Shown piece after piece: positions 51,739-60,848 of a stretch of 64,000 nt of DNA. Position 1 is the stretch's first letter. Each line of letters begins with the position of its first letter. The DNA comes from Mycolicibacterium alvei (GTDB taxonomy: Bacteria; Actinomycetota; Actinomycetes; Mycobacteriales; Mycobacteriaceae), in the NCBI RefSeq assembly GCF_010727325.1, contig NZ_AP022565.1:4774001-4838000 (forward strand), given 5' to 3'. The notes under the pieces were generated by a model. That model saw only the letters and a program-made list of their open reading frames with translations. It was not told where the DNA came from and ran no database searches. The position numbers were made by a program, and so were the translations under genes.

Positions 51739-52431
51739 GTGCCTGTGCGCATACTTGTCGTTGATGACGATCGCGCTGTGCGCGAATCTCTGCGCCGGTC
51801 GCTTTCTTTCAATGGATATTCGGTCGAGCTCGCCCAGGATGGGGTCGAAGCACTCGAGGCGATTTCCAATGACCGGCCTGACGCTGTGGTTCTGGATGTG
51901 ATGATGCCGCGAATGGACGGCCTGGAAGTGTGCCGGCAGCTACGCAGCACCGGTGACGATCTGCCGATCCTGGTGCTGACCGCCCGCGACACCACCTCCG
52001 AGAAGGTCGCCGGGTTGGATGCGGGTGCAGACGATTACCTGCCCAAGCCGTTCGCGCTGGAGGAGCTGCTGGCGCGGATGCGGGCGTTGCTGCGCCGGAC
52101 CGTCAGCGACGACGGCTCCGATTCGCAGAAGATGTCGTTCTCCGACCTGACCCTCGACCCGGTGACCCGCGAGGTGACCCGCGGCCAACGTCAGATCAGC
52201 CTCACCCGTACCGAGTTCTCGCTGCTGGAAATGCTGATCGCCAACCCGCGGCGGGTGCTGACCCGTAGCCGGATCCTCGAGGAGGTCTGGGGTTTCGACT
52301 TCCCGACGTCAGGGAACGCCCTCGAGGTGTACATCGGCTACCTGCGCCGCAAGACCGAGGCCGAAGGCGAGATCCGGTTGATCCACACCGTGCGGGGCGT
52401 CGGCTACGTCCTGCGTGAAACTCCTCCCTGA
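51739..52431 (+). CDS. mprA: Two-component response regulator MprA
   Basis: 230 residues from GTG 51739 ([22 protein letters not shown]), the family start. Receiver domain with acidic pair DD9-10, phosphoacceptor Asp53 in VLDVMMP, Thr in VLTARD and Lys in LPKPF. OmpR-type winged helix at the C-terminus ([38 protein letters not shown]). In M. tuberculosis MprA with MprB controls envelope-stress genes including sigE, sigB and pepD. mprB follows with overlap. Confidence 0.96.
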   Translation: MPVRILVVDDDRAVRESLRRSLSFNGYSVELAQDGVEALEAISNDRPDAVVLDVMMPRMDGLEVCRQLRSTGDDLPILVLTARDTTSEKVAGLDAGADDYLPKPFALEELLARMRALLRRTVSDDGSDSQKMSFSDLTLDPVTREVTRGQRQISLTRTEFSLLEMLIANPRRVLTRSRILEEVWGFDFPTSGNALEVYIGYLRRKTEAEGEIRLIHTVRGVGYVLRETPP

Positions 52432-53935
52432 TTTGATGGCGCTCAACGCAAATACCTGGCGAACCGCCACTGACTCTGGGCGGCTCGCCGCCGTGAACCT
52501 ACGGAACACCAGCTCGCTGTCCTTGCGCTGGCGCGTGATGATGCTCGCGATGTCGATGGTGGCCATGGTGGTCGTCCTGATGGCTGTCGCCGTCTACGCC
52601 GTGGTCTCCCGAGCGCTCTATGACGACCTGGACAACCAACTGCACAGCCGTGCCCGGCTGCTCATCGAGAGTGGATCGCTGGCCGCCGATCCCGGCAAGG
52701 CGATCGAGGGCACCGCGTACTCCGACGTGAACGCGATGCTGGTGATCCCGGGCCGCTCGATCTACACGGCCAACCAGCAGGGCCAGATGCTGCCGCTGGG
52801 CAAGGCCGAAAAGGACGTCATCTCGGGCGAGCTGCTGATGTCCCTGCGCACCGCCAATCATCAGCGGGTGCTCGCGGTCCACCTGGCCAACGGCAGCTCC
52901 CTGCTGATCTCCAAGAGCCTGGCGCCCACGGTCCAAGTGCTGAGACGTCTGGGCACGGTGCTGCTCATCGTCGGTGGTGTCGGCGTGGCGGTGGCGGCCA
53001 TGGCCGGTGGAGCGGTGGCCAGAGCCGGGCTCAGACCGGTGGGCAGACTCACCGAAGCCGCCGAGCGGGTGGCCCGCACCGACGACCTGCGGCCCATCCC
53101 GGTGATCGGCAGTGACGAGCTGGCCCGGCTCACCGAGGCGTTCAACATGATGCTGCGGGCGCTGGCCGAATCGCGCGAACGCCAGTCCCGACTGGTCTCC
53201 GACGCCGGGCACGAGCTGAGAACGCCGCTGACTTCACTGCGCACCAACGTCGAACTGTTGATGGCCTCACAGGCTCCCGGGGCGCCACCGCTGCCCAAGG
53301 ACGAGATGGACGGGCTGCAGGCAGACGTGGTCGCCCAGATCGAGGAGCTGTCCACCCTGGTCGGCGATCTCGTCGATCTCACCCGCGACGATGCGGGCGG
53401 TATCAACCCGGAGCCGGTCGACATGTCCGAGGTGGTCGACCGCAGCCTGGAGCGGGTCCGGCGGCGCCGCAACGACATCGACTTCGAGGTCGACGTGGTC
53501 GGTTGGCAGGTGTTCGGCGATGCGCCCGGACTGGGCCGTGCCGTGCTCAACCTGCTCGACAATGCCGCGAAGTGGAGTCCGGCCGGCGGACGCGTCGGTG
53601 TCCGGTTGCATCAGGTCGATCCGACGCATGCCGAGCTGGTGGTCTCCGACCGCGGCCCCGGTATCCCGCCGCAGGAACGTGCGCTCGTGTTCGAGCGGTT
53701 CTACCGATCCGATGCAGCCAGGGCGATGCCGGGATCGGGCCTCGGACTGGCTATCGTCCAGCAGGTGGTGCTCAAGCACGGCGGTGCGCTACGTATCGAC
53801 GAGACCGTGCCGGGCGGCACCCCACCGGGGGCTTCATTTCACATGGTGTTGCCGGGGCAGCCGATCTCCAATGCCGATACGACACACCTGCACCGCGTGG
53901 GTGGTGGGCGCAGCGTCGGCGCGGAGGAAAAGTGA
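52415..53935 (+). CDS. mprB: Sensor histidine kinase MprB
   Basis: 506 residues if GTG 52415 is used; ATG 52436 and a GTG nearer [12 protein letters not shown] are alternatives. Layout: transmembrane helix ([24 protein letters not shown]), periplasmic sensor domain, second helix ([19 protein letters not shown]), HAMP ([16 protein letters not shown]), H-box His in [15 protein letters not shown]-box [11 protein letters not shown]-boxes DRGPGIPP and GSGLGLAI. MprB senses envelope stress and phosphorylates or dephosphorylates MprA. It overlaps mprA. Confidence 0.95.
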   Translation: MKLLPDLMALNANTWRTATDSGRLAAVNLRNTSSLSLRWRVMMLAMSMVAMVVVLMAVAVYAVVSRALYDDLDNQLHSRARLLIESGSLAADPGKAIEGTAYSDVNAMLVIPGRSIYTANQQGQMLPLGKAEKDVISGELLMSLRTANHQRVLAVHLANGSSLLISKSLAPTVQVLRRLGTVLLIVGGVGVAVAAMAGGAVARAGLRPVGRLTEAAERVARTDDLRPIPVIGSDELARLTEAFNMMLRALAESRERQSRLVSDAGHELRTPLTSLRTNVELLMASQAPGAPPLPKDEMDGLQADVVAQIEELSTLVGDLVDLTRDDAGGINPEPVDMSEVVDRSLERVRRRRNDIDFEVDVVGWQVFGDAPGLGRAVLNLLDNAAKWSPAGGRVGVRLHQVDPTHAELVVSDRGPGIPPQERALVFERFYRSDAARAMPGSGLGLAIVQQVVLKHGGALRIDETVPGGTPPGASFHMVLPGQPISNADTTHLHRVGGGRSVGAEEK

Positions 53936-53980
53936 GAGAGTGAAGTCGGTCGGGGGACCAGTCAGGGGTGGATCAGAAAT

Positions 53981-53998
53981 CTCTAAGTGGATTCTCAG
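53981..53998. promoter_or_regulatory. Candidate MprA box before pepD
   Basis: CTCTAAG (53981-53987) and TTCTCAG (53992-53998) repeat with the same 11-base period as the site before mprA. A CTAAGTGG direct repeat (53983, 54013) lies nearby. Confidence 0.45.
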
Positions 53999-54129
53999 TC
54001 CATCTGGGCAACCTAAGTGGCCACAACCTCGTTTGACGAAGTGACGGACGCGAGGGTTGGACATGCGGGTCGGACCGGGTCGGCGTGATTGGCCGGCGGA
54101 CCTTTTACAAGAGAAGAGCACGCAGCACA

Positions 54130-55527
54130 ATGACGAACCACCCGAGGTACCCCCAGCAGCCGGAGCAGCATCCCGGTGGCGCCCCCGGATACGCCGGTGC
54201 GCGTCCTGATCCGTATCAGCAACAGCAGTACGACTGGCGATATGCGCGTCAACAACCGCAGCAGCAACAGGTGTCGGCGCCGCAGCAACCCCAGAACCAA
54301 CAGCACCAGAGCCAACAGCACCAGCCGCCACAGCAGGCCTACCGCGCGCCCTATGACCCGTACCGGATTCCGGCCAACCCGCAGCCGGTGCCGGCGAAGA
54401 AGCGGTCCAGGACCGGTCTGGTGGCCGGGGCGTTCGCGGTGGCCGTGGTCTCAGCCAGCATCGGTGGCGGTGTCGGCAGCCTCATGCACGACGACCACCC
54501 GCGCCTGGGCGTGCCGGGCCTCGGCGCCGCACCGACTGTTCCCGCGGCCGCCCTGCCGCCGGGCTCGGTGGAGCAAGTGGCCGCCAAGGTGGTGCCGAGT
54601 GTGGTCAAGCTCGAGACCGACCTGGGCCGCGCCTCCGAGGAGGGGTCCGGCATCATCCTCACCGCCGACGGCCTGATCCTGACCAACAACCACGTCGTGC
54701 AGGGCGCCAAGCCGGGTGGGCCCGGTCCCGCGCCGGTACCGGGCGGGGCACCGGTGCCGGCCGGCGCACAGACCAAGGTGACGTTCTCCGACGGCACCAC
54801 CAAGTCGTTCACCGTGGTGGGCACCGATCCGAGCAGTGACATCGCGGTGGTGCGGGCGCAGGATGTCTCGGGCCTCACCCCCATCACGCTCGGCTCCTCG
54901 GCCAACCTGCGGGTGGGCCAGGACGTCGTGGCCGTGGGATCCCCGCTGGGCCTCGAAGGCACCGTCACCACCGGCATCGTCAGCGCGTTGAACCGTCCGG
55001 TCGCGGCCGGCGGCGACGCCCGCAACCAGAACACCGTCCTCGACGCCATCCAGACCGACGCCGCGATCAACCCGGGCAACTCCGGCGGCGCGCTGGTCAA
55101 CATGAACGGCGAGCTGGTGGGTATCAACTCGGCGATCGCCACCATGGGCGGGGATTCGCCGCAGGCGCAGAGCGGCTCGATCGGGTTGGGTTTCGCGATC
55201 CCGGTGGATCAGGCCAAGCGGATCGCCGATGAGCTGATCCAGAACGGGACGGCCTCGCACGCGTCGCTGGGCGTGCAGGTCAGCAATGACACCACCAGCG
55301 ACGGCGCCAAGATCGTCGAGGTCACCAATGGCGGGGCCGCGGCGGCAGCAGGTCTACCCAGCGGCGTCGTGGTCACCAAGGTCGATGACCGGGTGATCGG
55401 CAGTGCTGACGCGCTCGTGGCGGCGGTGCGGTCCAAGGCCCCCGGCGACAAGGTCACCCTGACCTTCCTGGGCGAGGGCGGCAAGCCGCAGACAATCGAG
55501 GTCACCCTCGGCAGGGCCGAACAGTGA
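54130..55527 (+). CDS. pepD: HtrA-like serine protease PepD
   Basis: 465 residues from ATG 54130. A Gln/Pro-rich cytoplasmic N-terminus (1-90), one membrane helix (about 95-117), then a trypsin-like domain with His188 (TNNHVV), Asp237 (SSDIAVV) and Ser318 (NPGNSGG), and a C-terminal PDZ domain (ASLGVQVSND, VTKVDDRVIG). HtrA proteases degrade or refold damaged envelope proteins. In M. tuberculosis PepD (Rv0983) lies downstream of mprAB and is MprA-regulated. A Pro/Gly insert (KPGGPGPAPVPGG) follows the His motif. It overlaps moaB2 by GTGA. Confidence 0.95.
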   Translation: MTNHPRYPQQPEQHPGGAPGYAGARPDPYQQQQYDWRYARQQPQQQQVSAPQQPQNQQHQSQQHQPPQQAYRAPYDPYRIPANPQPVPAKKRSRTGLVAGAFAVAVVSASIGGGVGSLMHDDHPRLGVPGLGAAPTVPAAALPPGSVEQVAAKVVPSVVKLETDLGRASEEGSGIILTADGLILTNNHVVQGAKPGGPGPAPVPGGAPVPAGAQTKVTFSDGTTKSFTVVGTDPSSDIAVVRAQDVSGLTPITLGSSANLRVGQDVVAVGSPLGLEGTVTTGIVSALNRPVAAGGDARNQNTVLDAIQTDAAINPGNSGGALVNMNGELVGINSAIATMGGDSPQAQSGSIGLGFAIPVDQAKRIADELIQNGTASHASLGVQVSNDTTSDGAKIVEVTNGGAAAAAGLPSGVVVTKVDDRVIGSADALVAAVRSKAPGDKVTLTFLGEGGKPQTIEVTLGRAEQ

Positions 55528-56102
55528 GCATGCTGACCGGACCCGGCGAGATGGCCACACTGCGTCTGGCTACACCGTTGTCTGCTGCCGGATATACGGT
55601 TGCAGGCATGGAACAGGCAGGGGAGTTGGTGGGCCGGGCGCTCGTCGTCGTCGTAGATGACCGCACTGCACACGGCGAGGAGGACCACAGCGGTCCGTTG
55701 GTCACAGAGTTGTTGGGTGAGGCCGGATTCGTCGTCGACGGTGTCGTGGTGGTCGCCGCGGACGAAGTCGAGATCCGCAACGCGCTCAACACCGCGGTGA
55801 TCGGCGGCGTCGATCTCGTGGTGTCGGTAGGCGGGACCGGGGTGACACCGCGCGATGTGACGCCGGAGGCCACCCTCGACATCCTCGACCGCGAACTACT
55901 GGGTATCGCCGAGGCGTTGCGCGCGTCGGGACTTTCGGCCGGCATCGTCGATGCCGGGCTGTCCCGCGGCCTGTGCGGAGTCTCGGGCAGCACGCTGGTG
56001 GTGAACATCGCCGGGTCGCGTGCGGCAGTGCGCGACGGTATGGCCACACTGGGGCCGCTGGCTGCACAGGTGATAGGCCAGCTGTCAAGCTTGGAGATCT
56101 GA
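55524..56102 (+). CDS. moaB2: Molybdopterin adenylyltransferase-like protein MoaB2
   Basis: Up to 192 residues from GTG 55524 (overlap GTGA with pepD); ATG 55608 (MEQAGELVGRALVVVVDDR) is a plausible shorter start. The MoaB/MogA fold has VVSVGGTGVTPRDVTPEA and GVSGSTLVVNIAGS, the molybdopterin-binding motifs. Despite the name, its link to cofactor synthesis in mycobacteria is uncertain; the position after mprAB-pepD is conserved (Rv0984). Confidence 0.92.
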   Translation: MSMLTGPGEMATLRLATPLSAAGYTVAGMEQAGELVGRALVVVVDDRTAHGEEDHSGPLVTELLGEAGFVVDGVVVVAADEVEIRNALNTAVIGGVDLVVSVGGTGVTPRDVTPEATLDILDRELLGIAEALRASGLSAGIVDAGLSRGLCGVSGSTLVVNIAGSRAAVRDGMATLGPLAAQVIGQLSSLEI

Positions 56103-56113
56103 GCCCAGTGAGG

Positions 56114-56147
56114 AAACGGCGGCCACCGGCCGCCGTTTCTTTTTTTG
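56114..56147 (+). terminator. Intrinsic terminator after moaB2
   Basis: AAACGGCGGCC-ACC-GGCCGCCGTTT hairpin followed by CTTTTTTT. Confidence 0.93.
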
Positions 56148-56250
56148 GCGAATGTGGCTCTCACCGTTCATGCTGGTTAAGAGCAGGTTAACGGGTGCTT
56201 GCAGATCACCCGACCTGAAATGTGAGCTTCGTCACGAAGGGGTAATCGCG

Positions 56251-56409
56251 ATGCCGGAAGTGAATAAGTCGTCCCGTCACGCAGTTAACAAGATCTTTGG
56301 TGAGGCCCTACCGGACATCGCTCCTGACGAACGCGACACCGATTCGCCGGACGACGATGCCGACCGTGACCGGTGGCTGCGGAACAACATTCCTCCCCAT
56401 CATCAGTGA
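56251..56409 (+). CDS. Small acidic conserved mycobacterial protein
   Basis: 52 residues from ATG 56251 with AAGGGG 8 bases upstream: MPEVNKSSRHAVNKIFGEALP, then an Asp-rich stretch (SPDDDADRDRW) and PPHHQ at the end. The pattern of a basic N-terminus, acidic middle and C-terminal PPHH resembles small mycobacterial proteins I recall next to this locus. No signal peptide; cytoplasmic. Function unknown. Confidence 0.6.
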   Translation: MPEVNKSSRHAVNKIFGEALPDIAPDERDTDSPDDDADRDRWLRNNIPPHHQ

Positions 56410-56795
56410 TCGGTGAACGGCTTGTTGGGGCAGGAATCCCAAATCTGGGTGTGGCCTGGGCCTCAGCGCGTGGTTTGGGTGAACGCTGCCACACCATTGC
56501 CCCCGCGGGCCCACTCGCAGCGTCATGGTGTTGTACGCCGGACTCCCCGCGGGTAGTCAGCAAATTTTGATCGGCGGGACCGATGCACGTATGTCGATAT
56601 GCGCTTGCGTTGCCGCCGGAATGCCCTCCCGTTATGTTCCTCGTGTCAACGACGATGTGTATTAGGTAAGAGCGACATGTGGAGTTGCTGATCCACCCCA
56701 TGTGTTGGTCTTGCACGGCGGTACGGTCTGCGGGCTGGGACGTCGACCACAAACGGTGGGCCTCCAGGATCGCCGGCGAATTAGCTAGGGAGAAT
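56410..56795. other. Long porin leader region
   Basis: 386 bases between the small protein and the porin gene. It contains no supported gene and ends with AGGGAGA before the porin ATG. Long upstream regions are usual for msp porin genes and carry their promoters. Confidence 0.6.
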
Positions 56796-57431
56796 ATGAA
56801 GGCATTCAGTCGGGTGCTGGTCGTGATGGTCGCAGCCATCGCGGCGCTGTTTGCGAGCACGGGCATTTCTCATGCGGGTCTGGACAATGAGCTGAGCCTG
56901 GTCGACGGCCAGGATCGGACCTTGACCGTTCAGCAGTGGGACACCTTCCTCAACGGGGTGTTCCCCCTGGACCGCAACCGGCTGACCCGTGAGTGGTTCC
57001 ACTCCGGCCGGGCCAAGTACCACGTCGAGGGCCCGGGCGCCGATGAGTTCGAGGGCACCCTGGAGCTGGGTTACCAGATCGGCTTCCCCTGGTCGCTGGG
57101 TGTGGGGATCAACTTCTCCTACACCACCCCCAACATCCTGATCGACGACGGTGACATCACCGGACCGCCCTTCGGCCTGGAGTCCGTGATCACGCCGAAC
57201 CTGTTCCCGGGTGTGTCGATCAGCGCCGACCTGGGCAACGGCCCCGGTATCCAGGAGGTGGCCACCTTCTCGGTGGACGTCAAGGGTCCGGCCGGTGGTG
57301 TGGCGGTGTCCAACGCGCACGGCACGGTGACCGGTGCGGCCGGTGGCGTGCTGCTGCGTCCGTTCGCCCGCCTGATCGCCTCGACCGGTGACAGCGTCAC
57401 CACCTACGGCGAGCCCTGGAACATGAACTGA
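56796..57431 (+). CDS. mspC: MspA-family outer-membrane porin (mspC-like)
   Basis: 211 residues from ATG 56796, with signal peptide ending ISHA and mature protein starting GLDNELSLVDGQDRTLTVQQW. Most of the sequence matches MspA from memory, including the constriction loop NILIDDGDIT with its Asp pair and the C-terminus TYGEPWNMN. It differs from MspA at several sites (YHVEGP, GDITGPPFGLES, DVKGPAGG). MspA octamers form the main hydrophilic pore of the mycobacterial outer membrane. The neighbours moaB2 and mscL are those of mspC in M. smegmatis, hence the name. The gene marks a rapid grower. Confidence 0.93.
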   Translation: MKAFSRVLVVMVAAIAALFASTGISHAGLDNELSLVDGQDRTLTVQQWDTFLNGVFPLDRNRLTREWFHSGRAKYHVEGPGADEFEGTLELGYQIGFPWSLGVGINFSYTTPNILIDDGDITGPPFGLESVITPNLFPGVSISADLGNGPGIQEVATFSVDVKGPAGGVAVSNAHGTVTGAAGGVLLRPFARLIASTGDSVTTYGEPWNMN

Positions 57432-57460
57432 GGACATGAACGTCACGTTCTAGCCCCGAC

Positions 57461-57496
57461 AAAAGCAGCCCCTGGAGAAATCCAGGGGCTGCTTTT
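57461..57496. terminator. Bidirectional terminator, mspC / mscL
   Basis: AAAAGCAGCCCCTGGA and TCCAGGGGCTGCTTTT form a perfect 16-base stem with GAAA loop, with A- and T-tracts for both strands. Confidence 0.93.
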
Positions 57497-57508
57497 GCGT
57501 ACGGGCGC

Positions 57509-57976
57509 CTACTTGTCGCCGCGGTCGGCACTCGTGTGCCTGGCGGTGTCCGGGCTGGGGCCCGTGCCGGGACCGGTGACGTGCTTGCCGGCCGAGCCGT
57601 TCTCGGTCAGGAGATCGCGAATCTCGGTGAGGAGGCTCAGCTCGGTGTCCTGGGCCTGTTCCACCTCGCCGCGCTCGCGCAGCTTCTTGTACGGCAGGAC
57701 GATGACGAAGTAGATGACCGCCGCTACCAGGACGAAGTTGATGAAGGCCGACACGACGGCGTTGAAGTCGATGAACGTCTCGGGATCGCCGCCCAGCGAG
57801 ATCTTGAGAACGCCGTACTCGTTGCCGGGGCCGGCGCCGATCCGGTCGATCAGCGGTTGCACCACCTTTTCTGTGAAGGCGGTGACCAAGCCCGTGAAGG
57901 CGGCGCCGATGACCACAGCAACGGCAAGATCGATGACGTTGCCGCGTGACAGAAACTCTTTGAAGCCCTTCAACAT
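57509..57976 (-). CDS. mscL: Large-conductance mechanosensitive channel
   Basis: 155 residues from ATG 57976 after GGGAGGG; an open extension to 58021 is unsupported. [27 protein letters not shown] is TM1, the periplasmic loop follows, [23 protein letters not shown] is TM2, and a charged C-terminal helix with [10 protein letters not shown] pentameric pore that opens under membrane tension and releases solutes on hypo-osmotic shock. Confidence 0.95.
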   Translation of the reverse strand: MLKGFKEFLSRGNVIDLAVAVVIGAAFTGLVTAFTEKVVQPLIDRIGAGPGNEYGVLKISLGGDPETFIDFNAVVSAFINFVLVAAVIYFVIVLPYKKLRERGEVEQAQDTELSLLTEIRDLLTENGSAGKHVTGPGTGPSPDTARHTSADRGDK

Positions 57977-58076
57977 GCTGCGGACCCTCCCTGCGGTGTG
58001 TGTGTTTGATGCGACAAGCAAACAGTAACGGAGTTGGCCGAACCGCTGGATGGTTGTCCGGCAGCCGAATCTGGAT

Positions 58077-58736
58077 TCAGTGAATCGTCAGCGTGACGGC
58101 CTGCACCAGGCTGGTGGCCGCCACCTCATTCGCGGAGCGGGCGGGCAGCGCCACCAGTGCCACGCGATCGCTGCCCGCTCCGGCCCCGCGTGGCTTCTCG
58201 GAAACCAGCACCACGACGGCTCCTGAGGCCACCACGACCGGCCGGGTCGGTTGCCTGTCGTCCGGATCGGACGTGACTGTCAGCACGTCGACCACATCGC
58301 CGGCGCGGATCAGATCCAGTAGCGCGGTGTCGCTGAGTTTGAGCGGCACGATCCGAGCATCGGGGCCCGCAGCCGATTCGGCCAGCCGCGACCCGAGCAA
58401 CCGGACATCGGTGATCACCTCGCCACGACGGGCCGGGGCGGTCAATGTCGCACCGATCACCGGTGCCACGTCGCGCTGGGCGCCGTCGGGCAGGGTGGCG
58501 GTGCTGCGCCGCTCGAGGCGGACGTCGGCGGCAGTCAATGCGACGCCGGGGGACAGGTCATGAGCCGCGACCGCGATCTCGGTGTACTCGCCATGGGGAT
58601 CGGAGCGCAGGACGGCGACGGCCGCCAGAAGCACCAATCCGGCCGCGGCGGCGCGGCGGGCGGCCACCGTGCGGGTCCAATCGGGCCGGGCAGCAGTCAA
58701 CCGATGCCAGGGTGGCGGGTTGAGAGATTCGGCCAT
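58077..58736 (-). CDS. SAF-domain membrane protein (Rv0990c-like)
   Basis: 219 residues from ATG 58736. One N-terminal membrane helix ([15 protein letters not shown]) is followed by an outside SAF domain: [25 protein letters not shown], then [19 protein letters not shown]. Similar SAF domains are found in CpaB pilus-assembly and FlgA proteins. It is downstream of ruc (67-base gap) and the two form an operon in M. tuberculosis (Rv0991c-Rv0990c). Function unknown. Confidence 0.82.
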   Translation of the reverse strand: MAESLNPPPWHRLTAARPDWTRTVAARRAAAAGLVLLAAVAVLRSDPHGEYTEIAVAAHDLSPGVALTAADVRLERRSTATLPDGAQRDVAPVIGATLTAPARRGEVITDVRLLGSRLAESAAGPDARIVPLKLSDTALLDLIRAGDVVDVLTVTSDPDDRQPTRPVVVASGAVVVLVSEKPRGAGAGSDRVALVALPARSANEVAATSLVQAVTLTIH

Positions 58737-58803
58737 GGCGCCACGGTAGGCGCGCGACGGCCGGGTGGGAACGGCGTCTTCGCCGCCCTGTGGATAACTC
58801 GGG

Positions 58804-59136
58804 CTAGCTGGAGGCGGCCGCGGCGGGGGCGGCGGCAGAGTTGCTCGACGAGGAAGACGAAGTGCTCGTGGAAGACGAGGACGACGAGTCGGAAGTCGAG
58901 CTCGAAGAGCTGCTTTCCGAGCTCTTGGCCGACGAACCGTTGGATGAACTCTTGCTCGACTCGCGGTTGTCGGTGCGGTAGAAGCCGCTGCCCTTGAACA
59001 CCACGCCCACCGAACCGAAGAGCTTGCGCAGCTTTCCGGAGCACTTGGGGCAGGAGGTCAGCGCATCATCGCTGAAGGCCTGCACCGCGTCGAACCGGTT
59101 GTCGCACTCAGTGCACGCGTAGGAATAGGTAGGCAC
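58804..59136 (-). CDS. ruc: Redox-regulated chaperone Ruc (FmdB-type zinc ribbon)
   Basis: 110 residues from ATG 59136. The N-terminal FmdB zinc ribbon has two Cys pairs (YACTECDNRF and SCPKCSGKL). The last 55 residues are almost only Ser/Thr/Ala with a few charges (for example SSESSSSSSTSDSSSSSS), clearly disordered. M. tuberculosis Ruc (Rv0991c) binds unfolded proteins on oxidation of the zinc Cys and works with Hsp70. The tail here is unusually Ser-rich. Confidence 0.85.
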   Translation of the reverse strand: MPTYSYACTECDNRFDAVQAFSDDALTSCPKCSGKLRKLFGSVGVVFKGSGFYRTDNRESSKSSSNGSSAKSSESSSSSSTSDSSSSSSTSTSSSSSSNSAAAPAAAASS

Positions 59137-59199
59137 GAAAACCCTCCGAGTTGGTCAAACTTGTTAGCACTCTACAAGCTCAAGTGCTAGAACCGCTAC

Positions 59200-59964
59200 G
59201 TGGGCCATGTCATTCCCGCGGGCCGCCGGCGCCGGCGAACCCGAAGATTAGCGGTCGTGCTTGTGGTGGCGGTAATCCTGGCGGTGCTGACAGTGCTGGT
59301 GGTGGCCCGCATGCGGGAGACCGGTTCGGCATCCCGGCCGATGGCCCAACCGCAGCCCTCCGTCTCGGCCCAGCTTCCCGCCTCGCAGCGGACCCCCGGC
59401 TACGACCACGCCCGCACACTGTTGGCGGGACTGCCGATCAAAGGCTGGGATCGCGACACCGACTACACCCGATCCCGCTTCGGTGCGGCCTGGAGTGACG
59501 ACGTCAACGTCGAGTTCGGCCACAACGGCTGCAACACACGCGACGACATCCTGCGCCGCGACCTGGCTCAGCTGACCGTCCGGCCCGGCACCTGCTACGC
59601 CGCCACCGGTGTCCTGCATGACCCGTACGCCGGAGCCGAGGTCGCCTTCACCCGTGGGCCCGACACCTCGGGCACCGTGCAGATCGACCACCTGGTGTCG
59701 CTGTCCGACGCCTGGTACAAGGGGGCGCGGACCTGGGACCCGCAGCGGCGCATGGACTTCGCGAACGATCCACGCAACCTGATCGCGGTGGCCGCGCAAC
59801 CCAACTTCGACAAGGCGTTCCGCGATGCGGCCAGTTGGCTGCCGCCCAACGTGGCGTTCCGGTGTGAGTTCGTGGCCCGTCAGGTCGAGGTGAAAGCTGC
59901 CTACCAGCTGTGGGTTTCGGAGAAGGAGAAATCCGCCATGGAGGCGGTGCTCGGCAACTGCTAA
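59200..59964 (+). CDS. Secreted HNH-type nuclease family protein (DUF1524)
   Basis: 254 residues from GTG 59200 with a basic N-terminus and one signal/anchor helix (LAVVLVVAVILAVLTVLVV), so the rest is outside. The DUF1524 domain has VQIDHLVSLSDAWYKGA with catalytic His, FANDPRNLIAVAAQPNFDKAFRDAASWLP, completing the beta-beta-alpha metal fold. Four Cys outside suggest disulfides. It probably cleaves extracellular nucleic acid, for nutrition or competition. Its stop overlaps that of the convergent USP gene by four bases. Confidence 0.82.
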   Translation: MGHVIPAGRRRRRTRRLAVVLVVAVILAVLTVLVVARMRETGSASRPMAQPQPSVSAQLPASQRTPGYDHARTLLAGLPIKGWDRDTDYTRSRFGAAWSDDVNVEFGHNGCNTRDDILRRDLAQLTVRPGTCYAATGVLHDPYAGAEVAFTRGPDTSGTVQIDHLVSLSDAWYKGARTWDPQRRMDFANDPRNLIAVAAQPNFDKAFRDAASWLPPNVAFRCEFVARQVEVKAAYQLWVSEKEKSAMEAVLGNC

Positions 59965-60848
59965 CTGCGGCGGTAGCTCGGCGCGATCATCAGCGGGACC
60001 GGTGAGTGGCGCAGGATCTTGCCGGCCGCCGAGCCAAGGAACACCTGGGCGCTCGGCGCGGCCGCACCCGAACCCATCACCAGCATGTCTCCGGCATTCC
60101 ACCCGATGCTCTCGACCGCGGCATTCCAGTCGTGACCCGCACCGACCACCACGTCGACATCGGGAACAGCCATCCGGTCACGAATAGCGTTGAGCTGCTT
60201 GGTGATCTCGGCGATGGTTCGCCGTGACCACTGCTGGACCACCAACTCCTCGGCCGAGGTTTCGATGGTTCCGGCGAACGCTGCGGTGTTGCGGACCGTG
60301 AACGAGACGATGCGCAGCGTGGCGTTCCACGCCGCGGCCAACTCAGCGGTGGCCGGGATGAGCCCGTTGACGTCGGCTTCTCCGCCGTAAGCCGCGGTGA
60401 GCCGGCGCACCCGCCCCTCGGTCTCCAGGTACCCGCGCGGCGCGAATGCCACCGGCACCCGTGCAGTGTGCACCAGGCGCTCGGTGACGCTTCCCAGCGT
60501 GACGCGCCCGAGCATGCCCGACGACGACGAGCCGACCGTCACCAGCGTGACCCGGTGAGCATCGGCGAGCTCCATCAAACCCGTTGGGATCGAAGTGGAT
60601 TCATGTACCACCTGGGTGACGCCGACATCGGCGGGAAGCGCCGCTGCCGCGCGGTGCAACGCCTGGGTGGCTTGGGCGCGAACGTAGGACAGGTACTCGA
60701 CCTCGACAGGGTCGTCCCGGGGCGGCCAAGCCCTCTCCACCACCGCCGCGGCGATCACCCGCTCGCCGGTGGTGCGGGCGAGCTGGATGGCCAGATTCAG
60801 GGGTGCGCCGCTGTGCCGGCTCGCACTGAATGCCGCGAGGATCGTCAC
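59961..60848 (-). CDS. Universal stress protein (tandem USP domains)
   Basis: 295 residues from GTG 60848, overlapping the permease stop by GTGA. Two USP-like alpha/beta domains: the first with VGSSSSGMLGRVTLGSVTERLVHTARVPV (ATP-binding G-2x-G-9x-G(S/T) signature), the second with MGSGAAAPSAQVFLGSAAGKILRHSPVPL. Coupling to the permease, which carries its own USP-like domain, suggests regulation of that transporter. Confidence 0.88.
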   Translation of the reverse strand: MTILAAFSASRHSGAPLNLAIQLARTTGERVIAAAVVERAWPPRDDPVEVEYLSYVRAQATQALHRAAAALPADVGVTQVVHESTSIPTGLMELADAHRVTLVTVGSSSSGMLGRVTLGSVTERLVHTARVPVAFAPRGYLETEGRVRRLTAAYGGEADVNGLIPATAELAAAWNATLRIVSFTVRNTAAFAGTIETSAEELVVQQWSRRTIAEITKQLNAIRDRMAVPDVDVVVGAGHDWNAAVESIGWNAGDMLVMGSGAAAPSAQVFLGSAAGKILRHSPVPLMIAPSYRRS

